The position numbers and the translations under genes are program-made. Under the pieces are notes generated by a model. The model worked only from the letters and a program-made list of their open reading frames with translations, had not been told where the DNA came from and searched no databases. This document shows positions 1 to 10,299 of a stretch of 64,000 nucleotides of DNA, one piece after another (the first letter of the stretch is position 1; every line of letters begins with the position of its first letter). This stretch comes from Trichomonas vaginalis G3 (taxonomy: Eukaryota > Parabasalia > Trichomonadida > Trichomonadidae). Location: assembly GCF_026262505.1 (NCBI RefSeq), contig NC_067206.1:992001-1056000 (forward strand), written 5' to 3'.

Positions 1-44
1 TATTGCATACTACATTTTGACAAGACTTGCAACCTTATAGTAAC
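1..44. other. Left flank of Polinton A with target duplication
   Basis: Forty-four bases outside the element. The last five, gtaac at 40-44, are repeated exactly at 43380-43384 after the right end of the element. This is a 5-bp target-site duplication. The flank is too short to identify. Confidence 0.85.
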
Positions 45-53
45 AGTTAGTAT

Positions 54-102
54 ACATATCATGCGTACGGAGGCACTGCGCGCCTCCTTACCCATTATAT
101 GT
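54..102. repeat. Subterminal hairpin, Polinton A left end
   Basis: Imperfect palindrome: outer arms ACATAT (54-59) and ATATGT (97-102), inner arms GGAGGC and GCCTCC, loop around ACTGC. Elements B and C have the same structure at the same place with different arm sequences. It probably marks an end recognised during replication or integration (inference). Confidence 0.75.
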
Positions 103-250
103 GAATTTGACACTTTACGAAACCGTTAACGTATATTTTACAACACAAACGACAACACTAACTTAACCTTAAATATTTACAAAGCCACCAACCACTTCAC
201 CTCACTAACGTTTTCACAAACGACTTCACTACTGTAAAAAATAAACGTTC

Positions 251-577
251 TCACTTACAAAAGTATTGCAACTCCTCCCATTGCTGTGCTTCACACAATA
301 CTTCATATTCTTCAGTATCGCTGCTGTCGCTCCAATCGTCAGAGTCAAAGTCACTGTCAAAATAAATGTTAGTAAGTTTTGACAAAGCTAATGAAACACG
401 TTTACCGTTTGTATCTATTGCTTGTATAAACTTTCCATTCTTCATTCCTTCATAAACGCTCAAACTAACTTTACCCTTTCTCCCTCGTATCTGATAGAAT
501 GTATTTTCACGAGGAACGAAGAACAAATTCTTGAACTCATGACCGTTGTAGTTTGTTATCTCAATAGTTTTCGTCAT
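251..577 (-). CDS. Terminal-repeat 108-aa acidic-tail protein, left copy
   Basis: Open 108-residue frame, repeated with near-identical sequence in the right terminal repeat (41546-41872) and in Polinton C (48835-49161). The N-terminal 75 residues look like a small beta-rich domain (IEITNYNGHEF, then IDTNGKRVSLALSKL). The C-terminal third is strongly acidic (DSDFDSDDWSDSSDTEE). The pattern is loosely like a NUMOD4 DNA-binding module, but too weak to call. It starts just after a T-rich stretch (GTTTATTTTTATATAA before the ATG), seen before other genes here. Function unknown. Being in both repeats means two copies per element. Confidence 0.65.
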   Translation of the reverse strand: MTKTIEITNYNGHEFKNLFFVPRENTFYQIRGRKGKVSLSVYEGMKNGKFIQAIDTNGKRVSLALSKLTNIYFDSDFDSDDWSDSSDTEEYEVLCEAQQWEELQYFCK

Positions 578-640
578 TTATATAAAAATAAACTTAAAAA
601 TTAATGATATCACCACCCTCACACGTATGAAAACATAGCA

Positions 641-701
641 CAAAAATAAATTTAGGTGAAGTGGTGAAATCTCACATCTTTTTTCACCCGGTTTTTCACC
701 C
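641..701. repeat. Intergenic hairpin module (AGGTGA type)
   Basis: CAAAAATAAATTT followed by AGGTGA-type words, a palindrome centre, and inverted words ending in repeated TTTTTCACC. It lies between the 78-aa gene remnant and the 108-aa gene. The same layout recurs in most intergenic gaps of elements A, B and C. Confidence 0.75.
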
Positions 702-724
702 TGTTGAATTCATTGCTTTATAAC

Positions 725-952
725 TCTCTTCCTTTCTCCAACTCTTCTAACTTCTTCTTAAGTTCAGCAATGTTGTCCTCATGAAGTTTAATCTTTCTCA
801 AAATTCCTTCTCTATCTAATGGTTGCTTTATCTTTCAAACTGAACTCTACCATCCTTCATAGTATGAATGTAAAAACCTTCTGGAATAGTTCCTGATTTA
901 ATGTATTCTACCAAAAATTTTTTTCATTGCTTCAGTGACTTTATTTGTCATT
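725..952 (-). pseudogene. Shared small coiled-coil gene, broken copy in A
   Basis: Copy of the small gene that is whole in both arms of element B (13528-13764 and 28751-28987) and also present in Polinton C. Its end overlaps the inner edge of the terminal repeat. Broken here. It is the only complete gene that B shares with the Polintons, so it may be an end-linked function (inference). Confidence 0.7.
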
Positions 953-1000
953 TCAATCAAATAAAAATTTTAATATTAAATAAAAAATAACGTTATTTTT

Positions 1001-1462
1001 TCAGTAAGGAAACGCAGGAGTTTTACGATTTATTTGAGGAGTAGGTTCTGGTTTAAATGTTGGAGTCGGTTTATGAGTTGACTTTTGAACAGGAGTTTGT
1101 ACTTCCATAGGTTCAGGAGTCATTGAAGGTTTTGCTTGTGAAGGCGTTGGTTTTGCTTGTGAAGGCGTTGGAGTTTGTTTAACTTCAGCTACTTCAGTAT
1201 TATTTACAACATTTGCTTTATTTCTTTTCAACATCATAACTGCTCCTGCTGTAGCTAGCAAACCTAGTGGGAGACCATATCTTATATAAGGACTTGACCA
1301 AATGCTATTTTTGACAGGAGCTGGTGGAACAACTAACCTTGGTGAGACTGCTCTTTGCCATTGTGCAGCTCGTAAGAAATATTCAATAGGTGCTCCATAA
1401 TCGTTTGGTAAAGTTTGTTTCATAGATGGTGAAGGTTCACGAGAGCTTGATGAAGAACTCAT
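1001..1462 (-). CDS. Single-pass membrane protein with Pro/Thr-rich tail, 153 aa
   Basis: Open frame of 153 residues. Residues 1-15 are Ser-rich. A hydrophobic segment at about 63-82 (YGLPLGLLATAGAVMML, then KRNK) is a likely transmembrane helix. The tail is Pro/Thr/Lys-rich with TPSQAKP twice in tandem. It starts after CGTTTATTTTTAAAGCTTATAA. It lies next to the capsid gene on the same strand, so it may be a virion membrane or minor structural protein (inference); no family recognised. The Polinton C copy (49590-50030) is broken. Confidence 0.6.
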   Translation of the reverse strand: MSSSSSSREPSPSMKQTLPNDYGAPIEYFLRAAQWQRAVSPRLVVPPAPVKNSIWSSPYIRYGLPLGLLATAGAVMMLKRNKANVVNNTEVAEVKQTPTPSQAKPTPSQAKPSMTPEPMEVQTPVQKSTHKPTPTFKPEPTPQINRKTPAFPY

Positions 1463-1492
1463 TTATAAGCTTTAAAAATAAACGTTCATCCT

Positions 1493-3067
1493 TTATTCCT
1501 CACTGTCGTCCGTAGCTAAGTTATAGTCATCTAATCTTATTATGGGGATGCCATTAGCACGCACCTGAATGGCAAAGCAACAATCCCTCATAAATCCAAT
1601 AAGTGGCTTTGGTACATTTTCAGTTGCTAGTTCAATAGGTCCTTTAACAGACAATTTGTATGTTATTGGAGCAGTAGATGTTTGACCTTGCTGGAAGCAA
1701 AAGTCCACTTCTGTTGGAAAACCACATAAGAAATGTGTGTTGTCATAGCTATCCCATTTATGTTCCACACTACCATCATCCACCAATGACCTCATAACAT
1801 CTTCATTAAATCCTATCATATCATTGTTTGTATTGCAAGCGTTCGCAACCATTTCATAAAATACAGGTCCATATGATTTTTTCATGTTCTGCAGGCATAT
1901 TTCCATAAGCTCCCATGGAAAGCTGAAGATATTTAAACTTAGGGTTCTCAAAATTAACATAATAGTTGTCTTTCTTTCTAAATAGTGCCCAAATACTTTT
2001 AACATTAATAGGCGTATAAGCTGCTGTAAATGTTGCACTTGAACTATCTGTATTCTTTGAGAATGAAACCGTCCATAGGAATCCAATCCATAACTTTAAC
2101 AGGAAAACCTAAAGCCTCGTTTGTATAATGTTCTACAAGTTCTGTATAAATGTTAGGGTCTAAAGAGAATGACTTTGGATGAATGAAAATTCATTAAAAT
2201 CCATCTTTGTTCGAAATAGTTGCTGGGTACAGTTGTAATAGTAACTGTTCCACTAGCTTCTACTGCCTTCGTTATCATAGTGAATGGTTCATTCCATGGA
2301 ACAAATTTATTTGTCGGTGGATTGAATCTGAAGCAAATGCAACTTTAAGAGTTGGATTGAAAGCAATGATATCATTTACAGATATAGATGTGCATTGTAA
2401 GGCGTCGCTACTGAACTTTACTTTAAGCTGAATGTTTCCTGCAAAGACTGGAATAAATCGAATAGCTTCTAAGGAAAGAATCTTCTAACAGGAATTCTTA
2501 ACGAAGCTTAAAATCAAATGATTTTCCTGCTGTAATTGGACCACTAACAATTTGTCCTGTTCTGCATGTTCCCGAATGACTCCATACATCTTCATGTCGA
2601 GTCTTTGAGAAAACATCTACTTTCTTTATTTGTTCGGTAGTTTGTGAGTTTGAAGTTATATATGCTTCTTCTCTTGCGTTGTCTTGAGAATATACGATAC
2701 GACCATTTGCAAGGATTTGATATCCAGCAACTGCATAGAAAGCGTCATCGAAACCAATCCAAAATCCTAGTGGGTTTGTTTTAATTGGAACCTGAACCAA
2801 TTTCTTTATCTACAATAAATTGGCCTTCCATTTTTATACGTAATAAATGTATTGTAAAGGTCCAACATATTTTTCACCAGGAGGTGAGAGATTGAATGTT
2901 ACCCATGTGTTATCTTTAGCAGTTCCAGGTTGTGATGGAATCTTTGCGTCAGAATATTTTCTATTAGTGTCACCAATTTGAACTGCATTGTCTATGATAT
3001 CGAAATATGAGCGAATCTGATGAATATGCTCTGCTGGAGTAAATTCGTTTAGCTGTTCGTTCTGCAT
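1493..3067 (-). pseudogene. Probable major capsid protein (double jelly-roll), broken
   Basis: About 1.6 kb on the minus strand, the length expected of a Polinton major capsid gene. Readable parts include MQNEQLNEFTPAEHIHQI near the start and IGFDDAFYAVAGYQILANGR with TSNSQTTEQIKKVDVFSK in the middle. The assignment rests on length, lack of enzymatic motifs, position among structural genes, and the known presence of double-jelly-roll capsid proteins in Polintons; I do not recognise a diagnostic signature. Broken, roughly four breaks. Copy in C at 50058-51623. Confidence 0.5.
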
Positions 3068-3095
3068 GTATTTACTTCAGATAAAAAATATCTAT

Positions 3096-3524
3096 TTACT
3101 TCATTATTCTCACTCTTCTTCTTGGCATTCGTGGTGGAAGTTGTTTCTTGACATTTTCAATGAACTGTACATTCTCTTTTTGTCTCAACTTCTTTCACTG
3201 GCGGGTCAGGATTCTTTGACTCGGTTTGTTTTTCAATGAAATTCACGAACTTTGCAATAAGCTCTTGGTTCGTTATTGAAAGTACATCTGGCTTCTTTTC
3301 TTCTGGTTCTATTGACTTTTCAGTTTGAATAGAAGGCTTAACATGGGCTTCGCCTTTGGTGCCATGCACCTTAATACTGTCGCTTTCTGCATTCGCTAAT
3401 GGAACCTTTCTTTTCTTACGTATATTTTACCATCTTTACTCTGACTTACGTAATAGAAAGGATGTTGTATTCCTCTTGCGTCATTTAATATAATAGACTC
3501 TCGCTCTGATTTGACCAAGCTCAT
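3096..3524 (-). pseudogene. Small basic-tail protein, broken copy
   Basis: Counterpart of the whole 144-residue gene at 51651-52085. It reads SKSERESIILNDARGIQHPF near the start and ends in an Arg-rich tail (PRMPRRRVRIMK). Sits between the capsid-like gene and a divergent small basic gene. Possibly a DNA-condensing core protein (inference). Broken, two to three breaks. Confidence 0.5.
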
Positions 3525-3569
3525 TTTACATCGGTTAAAGTTTAATTTTGTTTTTTCATCTGCAGTCAA

Positions 3570-3840
3570 ATGACTCAGACAAGCCCTACGGACAAGACCC
3601 AAGGGGTCATAGATGTTGAAGCATTGAAGAAAGAATTCGTGAGCAATTTTATCCGAACTGAAGGAACAAAAACAAGAACAAAAGCCAGAGAGACAAAGAG
3701 AAAACTTAGTGAAAAACAACTTGCTGCATTAGCTGCTGGAAGACAAAAGAACCCACGTTTGCTGGTGAAGAAAGCTAGAGAAGAAGCTGAAGCAAAAGCT
3801 AAAGAAGCTGAAGCAAGAAAGAGTAAATGGTTTATTTTTA
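3570..3840 (+). pseudogene. Small Lys/Glu-rich coiled-coil gene
   Basis: Starts MTQTSPTDKTQGVIDVEALK and continues into a highly charged helical stretch containing KRKLSEKQLAALAAGRQ. Divergent from the 3096-3524 gene, with the two starts about 45 bases apart, and directly upstream of the minor-capsid-like gene. Counterpart in C at 52131. Function unknown. Probably broken here. Confidence 0.45.
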
Positions 3841-3850
3841 TCCGAATTAA

Positions 3851-4706
3851 ATGTATTAGACAAATACCTTTATCTGTTGCGTTCAGTAGTGAAAACCTGA
3901 CGTCAAAATAAAGGGGAACAGAGTAACGTTTAAGTTTCCAACAGACTGGATTGTGACATAAATGAAGAGAGTACATTGGCATACATCTATGTATATAACA
4001 CGTGCTTTCAGAAAGGTTGACTTTATACTTCAAGTCGAGATAGAAAATGACGAAACAGTCTTTAAGCGCCCAAAACATTCACATATACAAATACTTTAAA
4101 GACAGTACGACGTTAGAAGACTGTATAATTACATTTTACGAAAATTTTCAAAAGAAGTTTAACATGGATTTAGAAAAATTAAAACCTTTACGTGATTTTC
4201 TTGCAGAACTGAAAGAAGAAGGAATTGTAGAAAGATTAATAGCTTTTCATTACGAGTTTGTAGCAAATGCTGATGGAACACGTGACTGTCAATTCATTGT
4301 ATTCTCACCATTCAATGAAGTAGCTAAAAAGAAAGAAAATCCATTACGTATAAGATTTCAAATCTCTGAACCAAGTGATGATTTCAAAAATGTTTTCAAT
4401 TATGATGCAATGCTTCCGAGGAAAAATGATTTTTCCGAAATTAGATTTCCAGGTATTTGGGATAGAAAACAAGCAATATTATATTCAAACCTAAGTAAAG
4501 GAGTTGAAAATGAGTTCATTGGTCATACAAGAAATTCACCATTACCAAATCCTAAGTATTACAAGCTTACTGGCTTCAATCGTGAGTTTTGGATAGACAT
4601 GTTCTCCACTCATGACCATAAAGCACCTGTTTTGCTACCTCCAGACCATAAGGACTGTCTCTATATTGAAGCACAACTCTTAAACTCTACCATCGCAGTA
4701 TTGTAA
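3851..4706 (+). pseudogene. Minor-capsid/penton-like protein I, broken
   Basis: Related to the Polinton C gene at 52415-53269. Readable C-terminal blocks include IWDRKQAILYSNLSKGVENE, PNPKYYKLTGFNREFWIDMF and DHKDCLYIEAQLLNSTIAVL. The same C-terminal plan (G-W-R block, then PxxYxITxF, then a final hydrophobic beta strand) occurs in the genes at 39776-40656 and more loosely at 32572-33335, suggesting paralogous virion proteins. Function by analogy with Polinton penton/minor capsid proteins (inference). Broken, about two breaks. Confidence 0.5.
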
Positions 4707-4766
4707 ATGACCACATGGGCTTATTTTTATCACGAATGACCTCATTGCTGACAAAAATAAATGACC

Positions 4767-7700
4767 TCAGAACTTCAACTTACGAATAAAGCTTGTTTTA
4801 GTCGTTATTGAGAAGTTAAACTTTTCAGCAAAGCAAGGACTAGAAGACTTACATAAGTCAAATCCAATCTCTTGACCATCATGAAGTGCTTTGTAAAGTT
4901 TCATTAAACTGAACTCAGAGTCTTTGTCATATGTTCCAACAGGTATGTGAATGTTCTTATCTTCATTGTAATAGCATTGTATAGCTTCAGGAAACATTTC
5001 ATTAGCTGTTAAAGCAAGAACGTCTTGTTTTACACCTTTACAACGTGCATGAAATGCAACTTCATTTAAATCATTCGTGAGTAAGTCTATGTAAGTCTTC
5101 TTTCCACAAAATATTGACTTGTATGCTAAACTTTGTTTTCCAGGTGTTATTTCTGCGAAGTCAGAATGGAGCTGACCTAATGTTTTACCAATAAGTTCTC
5201 TACCGTATCTTTTCTGAAATTCCTGAGCTAACAGTGGGATGTCTTCATTGAAAATATGCATGCTATCGCAGTCCTGGTAAAATATTTGAAGACCCATATC
5301 TTCAGCAGTACAGAATACTTCACACATTATTCTCTTCGACATAGACAGAATGTTAACACCAAGTGGACAGAAGTTAAAGTGTCTGTAAATGCTTTTCGTT
5401 AGCTTGAAAATAGTTTTATCTGAACCATCCAAACCTTCGAACTTCACTATATGGTTGTAGTTTCTGATGGCATATCTTATAGCATCTTTGTCATTTACTA
5501 TGGTTATTTTTGACTCAATAGGAATAGAATAGTTTTGCCATAAATACTGTTCAGAATGAGCTTTATATTTTCTTGCAAAGGATTTCCTTCTTTCTTATAC
5601 TTTAACCTTAACTCAAACAACTTCTTTACTTCATCTCTTATTCTAATATCTCTGTTTCCATCGTAATAGTATCCTTGCAACACTTCACATTTGACACCTT
5701 GATATTTTATGAGGTCTTGTAATGTTATATGGTCAACATACATTAAACAGCAAGTGTTTGAACTTCTGGGAACGTTAAGTTCTGGATTTAGTCAGGGTCA
5801 CAAACTATTAAGGAAAGTGTCTATGTATTCCAATCTCTGTTATCTTAATGAGAACAAAGAAGCCAGACATAAACTTTTCACCAATGGGTTCCTTTTGTCG
5901 TCATCGAATAAATGTCTCATGAGATACTCTGTGCTTAACATTTTTTCTTCATAACCTTTGGAATACCTTCTAAAGTATAAAGTCTTGCTATAGCGGATGG
6001 ATATAATGAAACAGCGTCGAAATCAGCAATGAGTTTCTTTTCGCTCTTTTGTTTCATGTTATCTGACAACATACATCTTCCACCTTGAATACAGCGTGAA
6101 ATAAACTCTCTTGGTTTATTTGAGAGGTCATATAAATTTCCATTCGGGAAGTACACTCTGTTCTCAAACAATTTGTTAGCAATTGAACAAATACTAACGT
6201 AATCATAAACGTTTAAATCAAACTCTTTCAATATATCATTTCTGAACTTAACAAAACCTTCTCTTAAAATTCTTACATCTTGTTTGCAATAGAATGTACT
6301 ATACTTTTCTAAATCGAAGTGGTTCTCATCTATTCTGCAGTTTTCGATTAAATCTATGTTTTTCATGAATGTATCCGCATCCTGGATAAACTTACATGCT
6401 TCAGAAATGACACCAGTTCTGTTGTCATTTGCTAACAAAGAGCTTGAATAATATTGATATGGAAATACTTCCTTTTCACCGCACTGCAAATGAAACATTT
6501 CAGGAAATAGTTTAAGCTTCTTATTTATAACACTATAAGAGTCGTTTATAATAATTGCCCGTCCTTTATATAAGCCAGTTATTTGCATTGTTCGTGAACC
6601 TTTAATGATGGGAGTTCCTTTCACTTCTGTCATGTGTCTTAAGATGAAGTTTATGTCATAACTGAGGTTATGGAAATATATTAAACTCTTGTCAGGAAGT
6701 CGCTCCAAAAATTTCTGTTGCACAGTTCTGACCCCAATGCTTTCACTCACTGAACCATCTTCACTGTCATAACATATGTTAAAAGCTTTATGAAAGCCGT
6801 CTGTGCTACACTCAAAGTCAGCAAAGAAAACGTGCTCAGGAATGAACTTGCACTTATTTTTATTTACTTCTTTTGACTCGGCTTTCTTCTTCAGTTGTAC
6901 ACAATACTTTGGAGCATATGTCAAATCTTTAAATGGTGCAAGGTTCTGTTTATATAAGTCAGTCGTATATGTGAAAAGTTCTCCATAAAAATAGGTTCGA
7001 AATATTTGCACTCCCACAATGTTTTCATAACATCCCATAACGGTGTTGTTCTATCATAACGAACTACATATTTGTTTCTGTCTCTTTGTATAAATCTTCA
7101 TCTGTTTCTCAATGTTCATTCCACCACACTCCTTCAAGATTTCTATATAGTTGCGAATGAAATATGTTGTCATTGGTAATCTTTCATTTAGCATGTAGTG
7201 GTCTTCAACAAGAAGTAAGTCAATAGTTCGAACAGTTTCACATTCTTTTGGTATGTATCTCTTTATTTCATTATGTCTTGAGTCATTGAAGTAACCAATG
7301 GTAACATTAAATGCTATACCTGTTGCGTCAGAAATTTCTTGTACTTTACTTTGAGGAAAGTCTCTAACACGAATGACTTCTCTCATGTGGTCAATAGTTT
7401 CTTCATTTACTCCAGCCTGAATGCAAGCATAAACGAAACAATTGTCTTCTGTCATAAGTGTTGCAGTTCTTTGTTCAGTTCATTGAAGATTTGGTAGCGT
7501 TCAAGATTTATAGGTAATGTGCAAAGATACTTCCAGAACTGACCGCTTCTCTTTCTTATAAAACTTCTTTTCACCATTATCTTTCCAAAGCTTTCTATAA
7601 GTGCTGGGTTTCCTGTTTGCTTAAGAGCTTCCAAAAATGGCTTTCTGGTCATTTGTCAGTGTGCTTTCATCTCTATATGGTCTCTTTTTTGGTTTGCCTT

Positions 7701-8534
7701 TCTTACATCTGACATCGTTAAGCCTTCATATTCTGTTAAATCATACATCTTTATTTCAGTAGATTCTTTATGTTTGTTAAGAAGAAGTCATAGTGCATTT
7801 CAACAATACCTGCAGCATTTGCTTCTATCTCTGATATAAGTTCTCCTTCAAGAGCTGATGTAGTAATGTTCCAATATTATTGAGGTTTACGTAGAACATT
7901 CATACTTTCCACAAGTTTATAACATACCATCCATCTTTGTTGGGAGTTTATTTTAATCTTCTCTAAGAGTCTCATGAAAACCTTACCGAAATGTTTGTGT
8001 AAGTAGTCTCTGTTTGGTTCATCTAAAGCTTCGATGTTAAAGTCAATGAGTCTATTGCCTGTCTTAACATTCCTCTTCCTATTCTCTTCATCTTTCTTTA
8101 ACCATCTCTCACCTTCTTTTGGTTTGTCGTCAATGGAACGAAGGACATCGTTAGCTTTGCGAACTTGTTCTATAGCGCTCTTAAACATCTCTCTTCTCTG
8201 TTGTTTCAGTGTGTCGTCTCTTCTTCTTGTTTCACCAACGTTTGCATTTGTTATGTCAAACATTTCTCTTCTTACTTCATGAGGTACTGAACGTCTATGA
8301 TATAAGTCAATAGCAACGTCATTTAAAGGAAATGCTCTTGCATGGACTTCGTCCTCGCCGCGTTGCGGCTTTATGAACTCATGAATTCTATCATAACTTA
8401 TTGCACCATTATAGTCATTGAGGATGTCAGCGAGTGCTTTTTTGTTTGTTGCGTAATGCTTTGCAACATCTATTAGCTTCTGTAAGAAGTTGTTTTATTT
8501 CCGAGTGTTCTAACTTAGACAACTTCCGATACAT
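4767..8534 (-). pseudogene. Protein-primed DNA polymerase B (pPolB), broken
   Basis: About 3.8 kb, the usual size for a Polinton polymerase gene. Motifs, 5' to 3': DNCFVYA near 7440 and VEDHYML near 7200 (a Cys...His pair reminiscent of OTU-like domains); exonuclease motifs FADFEC near 6820, FHNLSYDIN near 6670 and YCKQDV near 6290; polymerase motif A DAVSLYPS near 6015, motif B LILNSIYGKT near 5545 and motif C YQDCDSMHI near 5280. Proteins of this family start DNA synthesis from a terminal protein at the element ends. Divergent from the gene at 8624. Broken, about half a dozen breaks or more. Confidence 0.9.
8344..8369. repeat. Double-hairpin element inside PolB
   Basis: Two adjacent GC-rich mini hairpins: GGAC-ttc-GTCC, then GCCGC-gtt-GCGGC. 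On the coding strand it reads in frame as Pro-Gln-Arg-Gly-Glu-Asp-Glu-Val. Also present in the Polinton C polymerase at 56968-56993. A variant with compensated stems lies at 40767-40792. Confidence 0.75.
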
Positions 8535-8623
8535 CTTTAGTAGGAAATAAAAAAATATTTTTTGAAAAAATTAGATTAGATTTTTTAAGTTATTTTTCAA
8601 AATAATTTAATATTTTTATTTTA
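8535..8623. promoter_or_regulatory. Divergent AT-rich promoter gap
   Basis: Eighty-nine bases between the divergent starts of PolB and the 157-aa-type gene. Almost pure A/T with runs such as AAATATTTTTTGAAAAAATT and TTTTTATTTTA just before the ATG. Polinton C has nearly the same sequence at 57161-57251. A bidirectional promoter is the simplest reading (inference). Confidence 0.5.
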
Positions 8624-9099
8624 ATGAAACACATGCAAGATTGCAAGTTCTTTTCATACAATGCTCTCGCTACTGCCATCAAGAATGAGTTCAATAATGC
8701 TTCAAATGTTAATGTTATCTTTAACAAGAAGTTTGTGAAAGAATCTAAGTTTGGTCAGTATGTCAGACCATTAGCTATCGTCATTGACCGCAAACGTTAT
8801 ACTTCACAAGAGTTAGCAGTAGTTTTGAAACAAAAGAGTTTCTTCGTGAATGTCAAAGATACTCATTATACTGTCATAAAGAACTCTAACGTTGACTTCT
8901 TCAGTATTGCTTTAAATCTTTCCGAACAGAAAGAATATAAGAAGGTGTGAAACATCTGTGAAATATTATCCTTCATCTCTGAAGACAATAACGAACAAAG
9001 ATGTTATACAGAAATTCTTACCAAAGGTTGAAGAAGCTTCTATTGACATTGACGAAGGAAGTGAAATGGTTGAAGAAATAGACCCTGAAGCTTTATAAG
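8624..9099 (+). pseudogene. Unknown conserved gene (157-aa type), broken copy
   Basis: Counterpart of the whole gene at 57252-57725. Reads MKHMQDCKFFSYNALA at the start and ends in a short acidic tail. Transcribed away from PolB. No family recognised. Broken here, about one break. Confidence 0.55.
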
Positions 9100-9114
9100 A
9101 AAATTTATTTTTGG

Positions 9115-9330
9115 TTAGTCTTCATATGGATATTTTACAACAATTCCCCAATGTATAAACTTTTCATACGCTTTTTCATAAGCTTTATATACCTTCAGAA
9201 ATTTTGCATAATCTTTAGAAGCATTTAGATATTGTTTAAATGCTTTGTATGTCTTCAGAAATTTTGCATAATCTTTTACATGTTGTTCGTTCTCTTCTTC
9301 TGTCATGAGTTCCGAATATTCTAAATTCAT
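9115..9330 (-). CDS. 71-aa helical repeat protein
   Basis: Open frame of 71 residues, nearly identical in Polinton C (57744-57959). It has an internal repeat: DYAKFLKTYKAFKQY followed by DYAKFLKVYKAYEKAYEKF, both strongly helical. It ends very close to the end of the convergent upstream gene. Function unknown. Confidence 0.6.
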   Translation of the reverse strand: MNLEYSELMTEEENEQHVKDYAKFLKTYKAFKQYLNASKDYAKFLKVYKAYEKAYEKFIHWGIVVKYPYED

Positions 9331-9383
9331 GTTCTTTCATATGAGATAAAATTTTATAAAAAAATAAAATTAACTTAGATTTT

Positions 9384-10211
9384 TTATTCTTCCTCTTTGA
9401 AGTTATTGAAATATTCTGTTATTTTTTCCTTCAGTAATGTTAAGTCTTCTTTGAATGTAAGTATTGTACAACCTTTGATGTCATAGTGTGTTTGAGGAAG
9501 AGTATTTTTGACAATTTCCTTTATTTGTTCATTCGGTGTCATTGAAATCGGTAAGTTTTCACGATAGAACCAGTTTCTGTCAGATTTATATATCTTAGCT
9601 AAGTCATAAAAGCTCTTGTTGTTTCTTCTGACTAAATGTAACATAACCATATCTTTATCTTCTTCTTTCTCCAACTCTTAGTATATATCATATACTTATA
9701 ACTCTTTTCCTTTCCTTTTGGTACTGAACGCGGTATTCTTTTCTGTATGCTTTTGTCTTTGGATTCAATGACTTCATCTTTTGCTTGAAGTTTCTTTTCC
9801 AAACTCTCCACGTTCTGCTTTATATAGTTCATTTAACATCATGAAAATATAACAAGCATAACGAGGTGAAGCCCACATTGCTACAGCATTTACTAAAAGT
9901 CTATGAACATAATAACCTTTCAAACCAGGAGCCAAATTCTTGCGATTTTCGTACGGAATCTCTTCTCTCGGTTTTCCGAGGGAAGCAATCATATGAGGAA
10001 ATTCTTCTAAAAGTTCTTTTGTCTGTTGTTTTCAAACCAATGATATGCTTGCTTTGTAGAACGAAGAGCGTTTCATTATACTTTGCATCTGGTACATATC
10101 GTCTTTGACCGAACGAATGAGTCTCAATTGTTTGTTATACTGTATGTATTCGTATTCTTCATTTATGGCTTCATGAACGATAGCAATTGTTGTGTTCTCT
10201 AATGTTGACAT
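9384..10211 (-). pseudogene. KilA-N domain protein, broken
   Basis: Contains the KilA-N core GYYVHRLLVNAVAMWASPRY near 9870-9930, a DNA-binding domain common in large DNA viruses and phages. It is followed by a charged linker (LQAKDEVIESKDKSIQKRI) and a C-terminal domain (HLVRRNNKSFYDLAKIYKSD). The whole counterpart is at 58013-58873. The likely start is the ATG at 10211: the in-frame ATG at 10229 falls inside a leader shared as DNA with the T5orf172-type gene. The stretch near 9899-9995 differs from copy C but matches a fragment captured in element B. Broken, about three breaks. Confidence 0.75.
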
Positions 10212-10240
10212 TACTGTCTTTACATACAAAATAAAAAAAA
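10212..10240 (-). promoter_or_regulatory. Shared promoter/leader of KilA-N gene
   Basis: On the minus strand it reads TTTATTTTGTATGTAAAGA, then CAGTAATG. The same words precede the gene ending at 10300 and both Polinton C homologues. A variant (TTATTTTGTATAAAAGATATG) precedes the 312-aa-type gene. Conservation covers non-coding bases, so it looks like a promoter or 5' leader and favours the downstream ATG. Confidence 0.6.
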
Positions 10241-10299
10241 TTGTTAGAAAAAAATTAGCGTTATTTTCTGACTTTCACAAAAGACCAAAAATAAACGCT

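Larger units (their letters stand above)
45..747 (+). repeat. Left terminal inverted repeat of Polinton A
   Basis: About 703 bp, repeated in inverse orientation at 41375-43379 once the inserted mariner is set aside. It contains a subterminal hairpin, a complete 108-residue ORF, a hairpin module, and the last codons of the next gene. The length is in the usual Polinton range of several hundred bases to about 1 kb. Confidence 0.9.
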
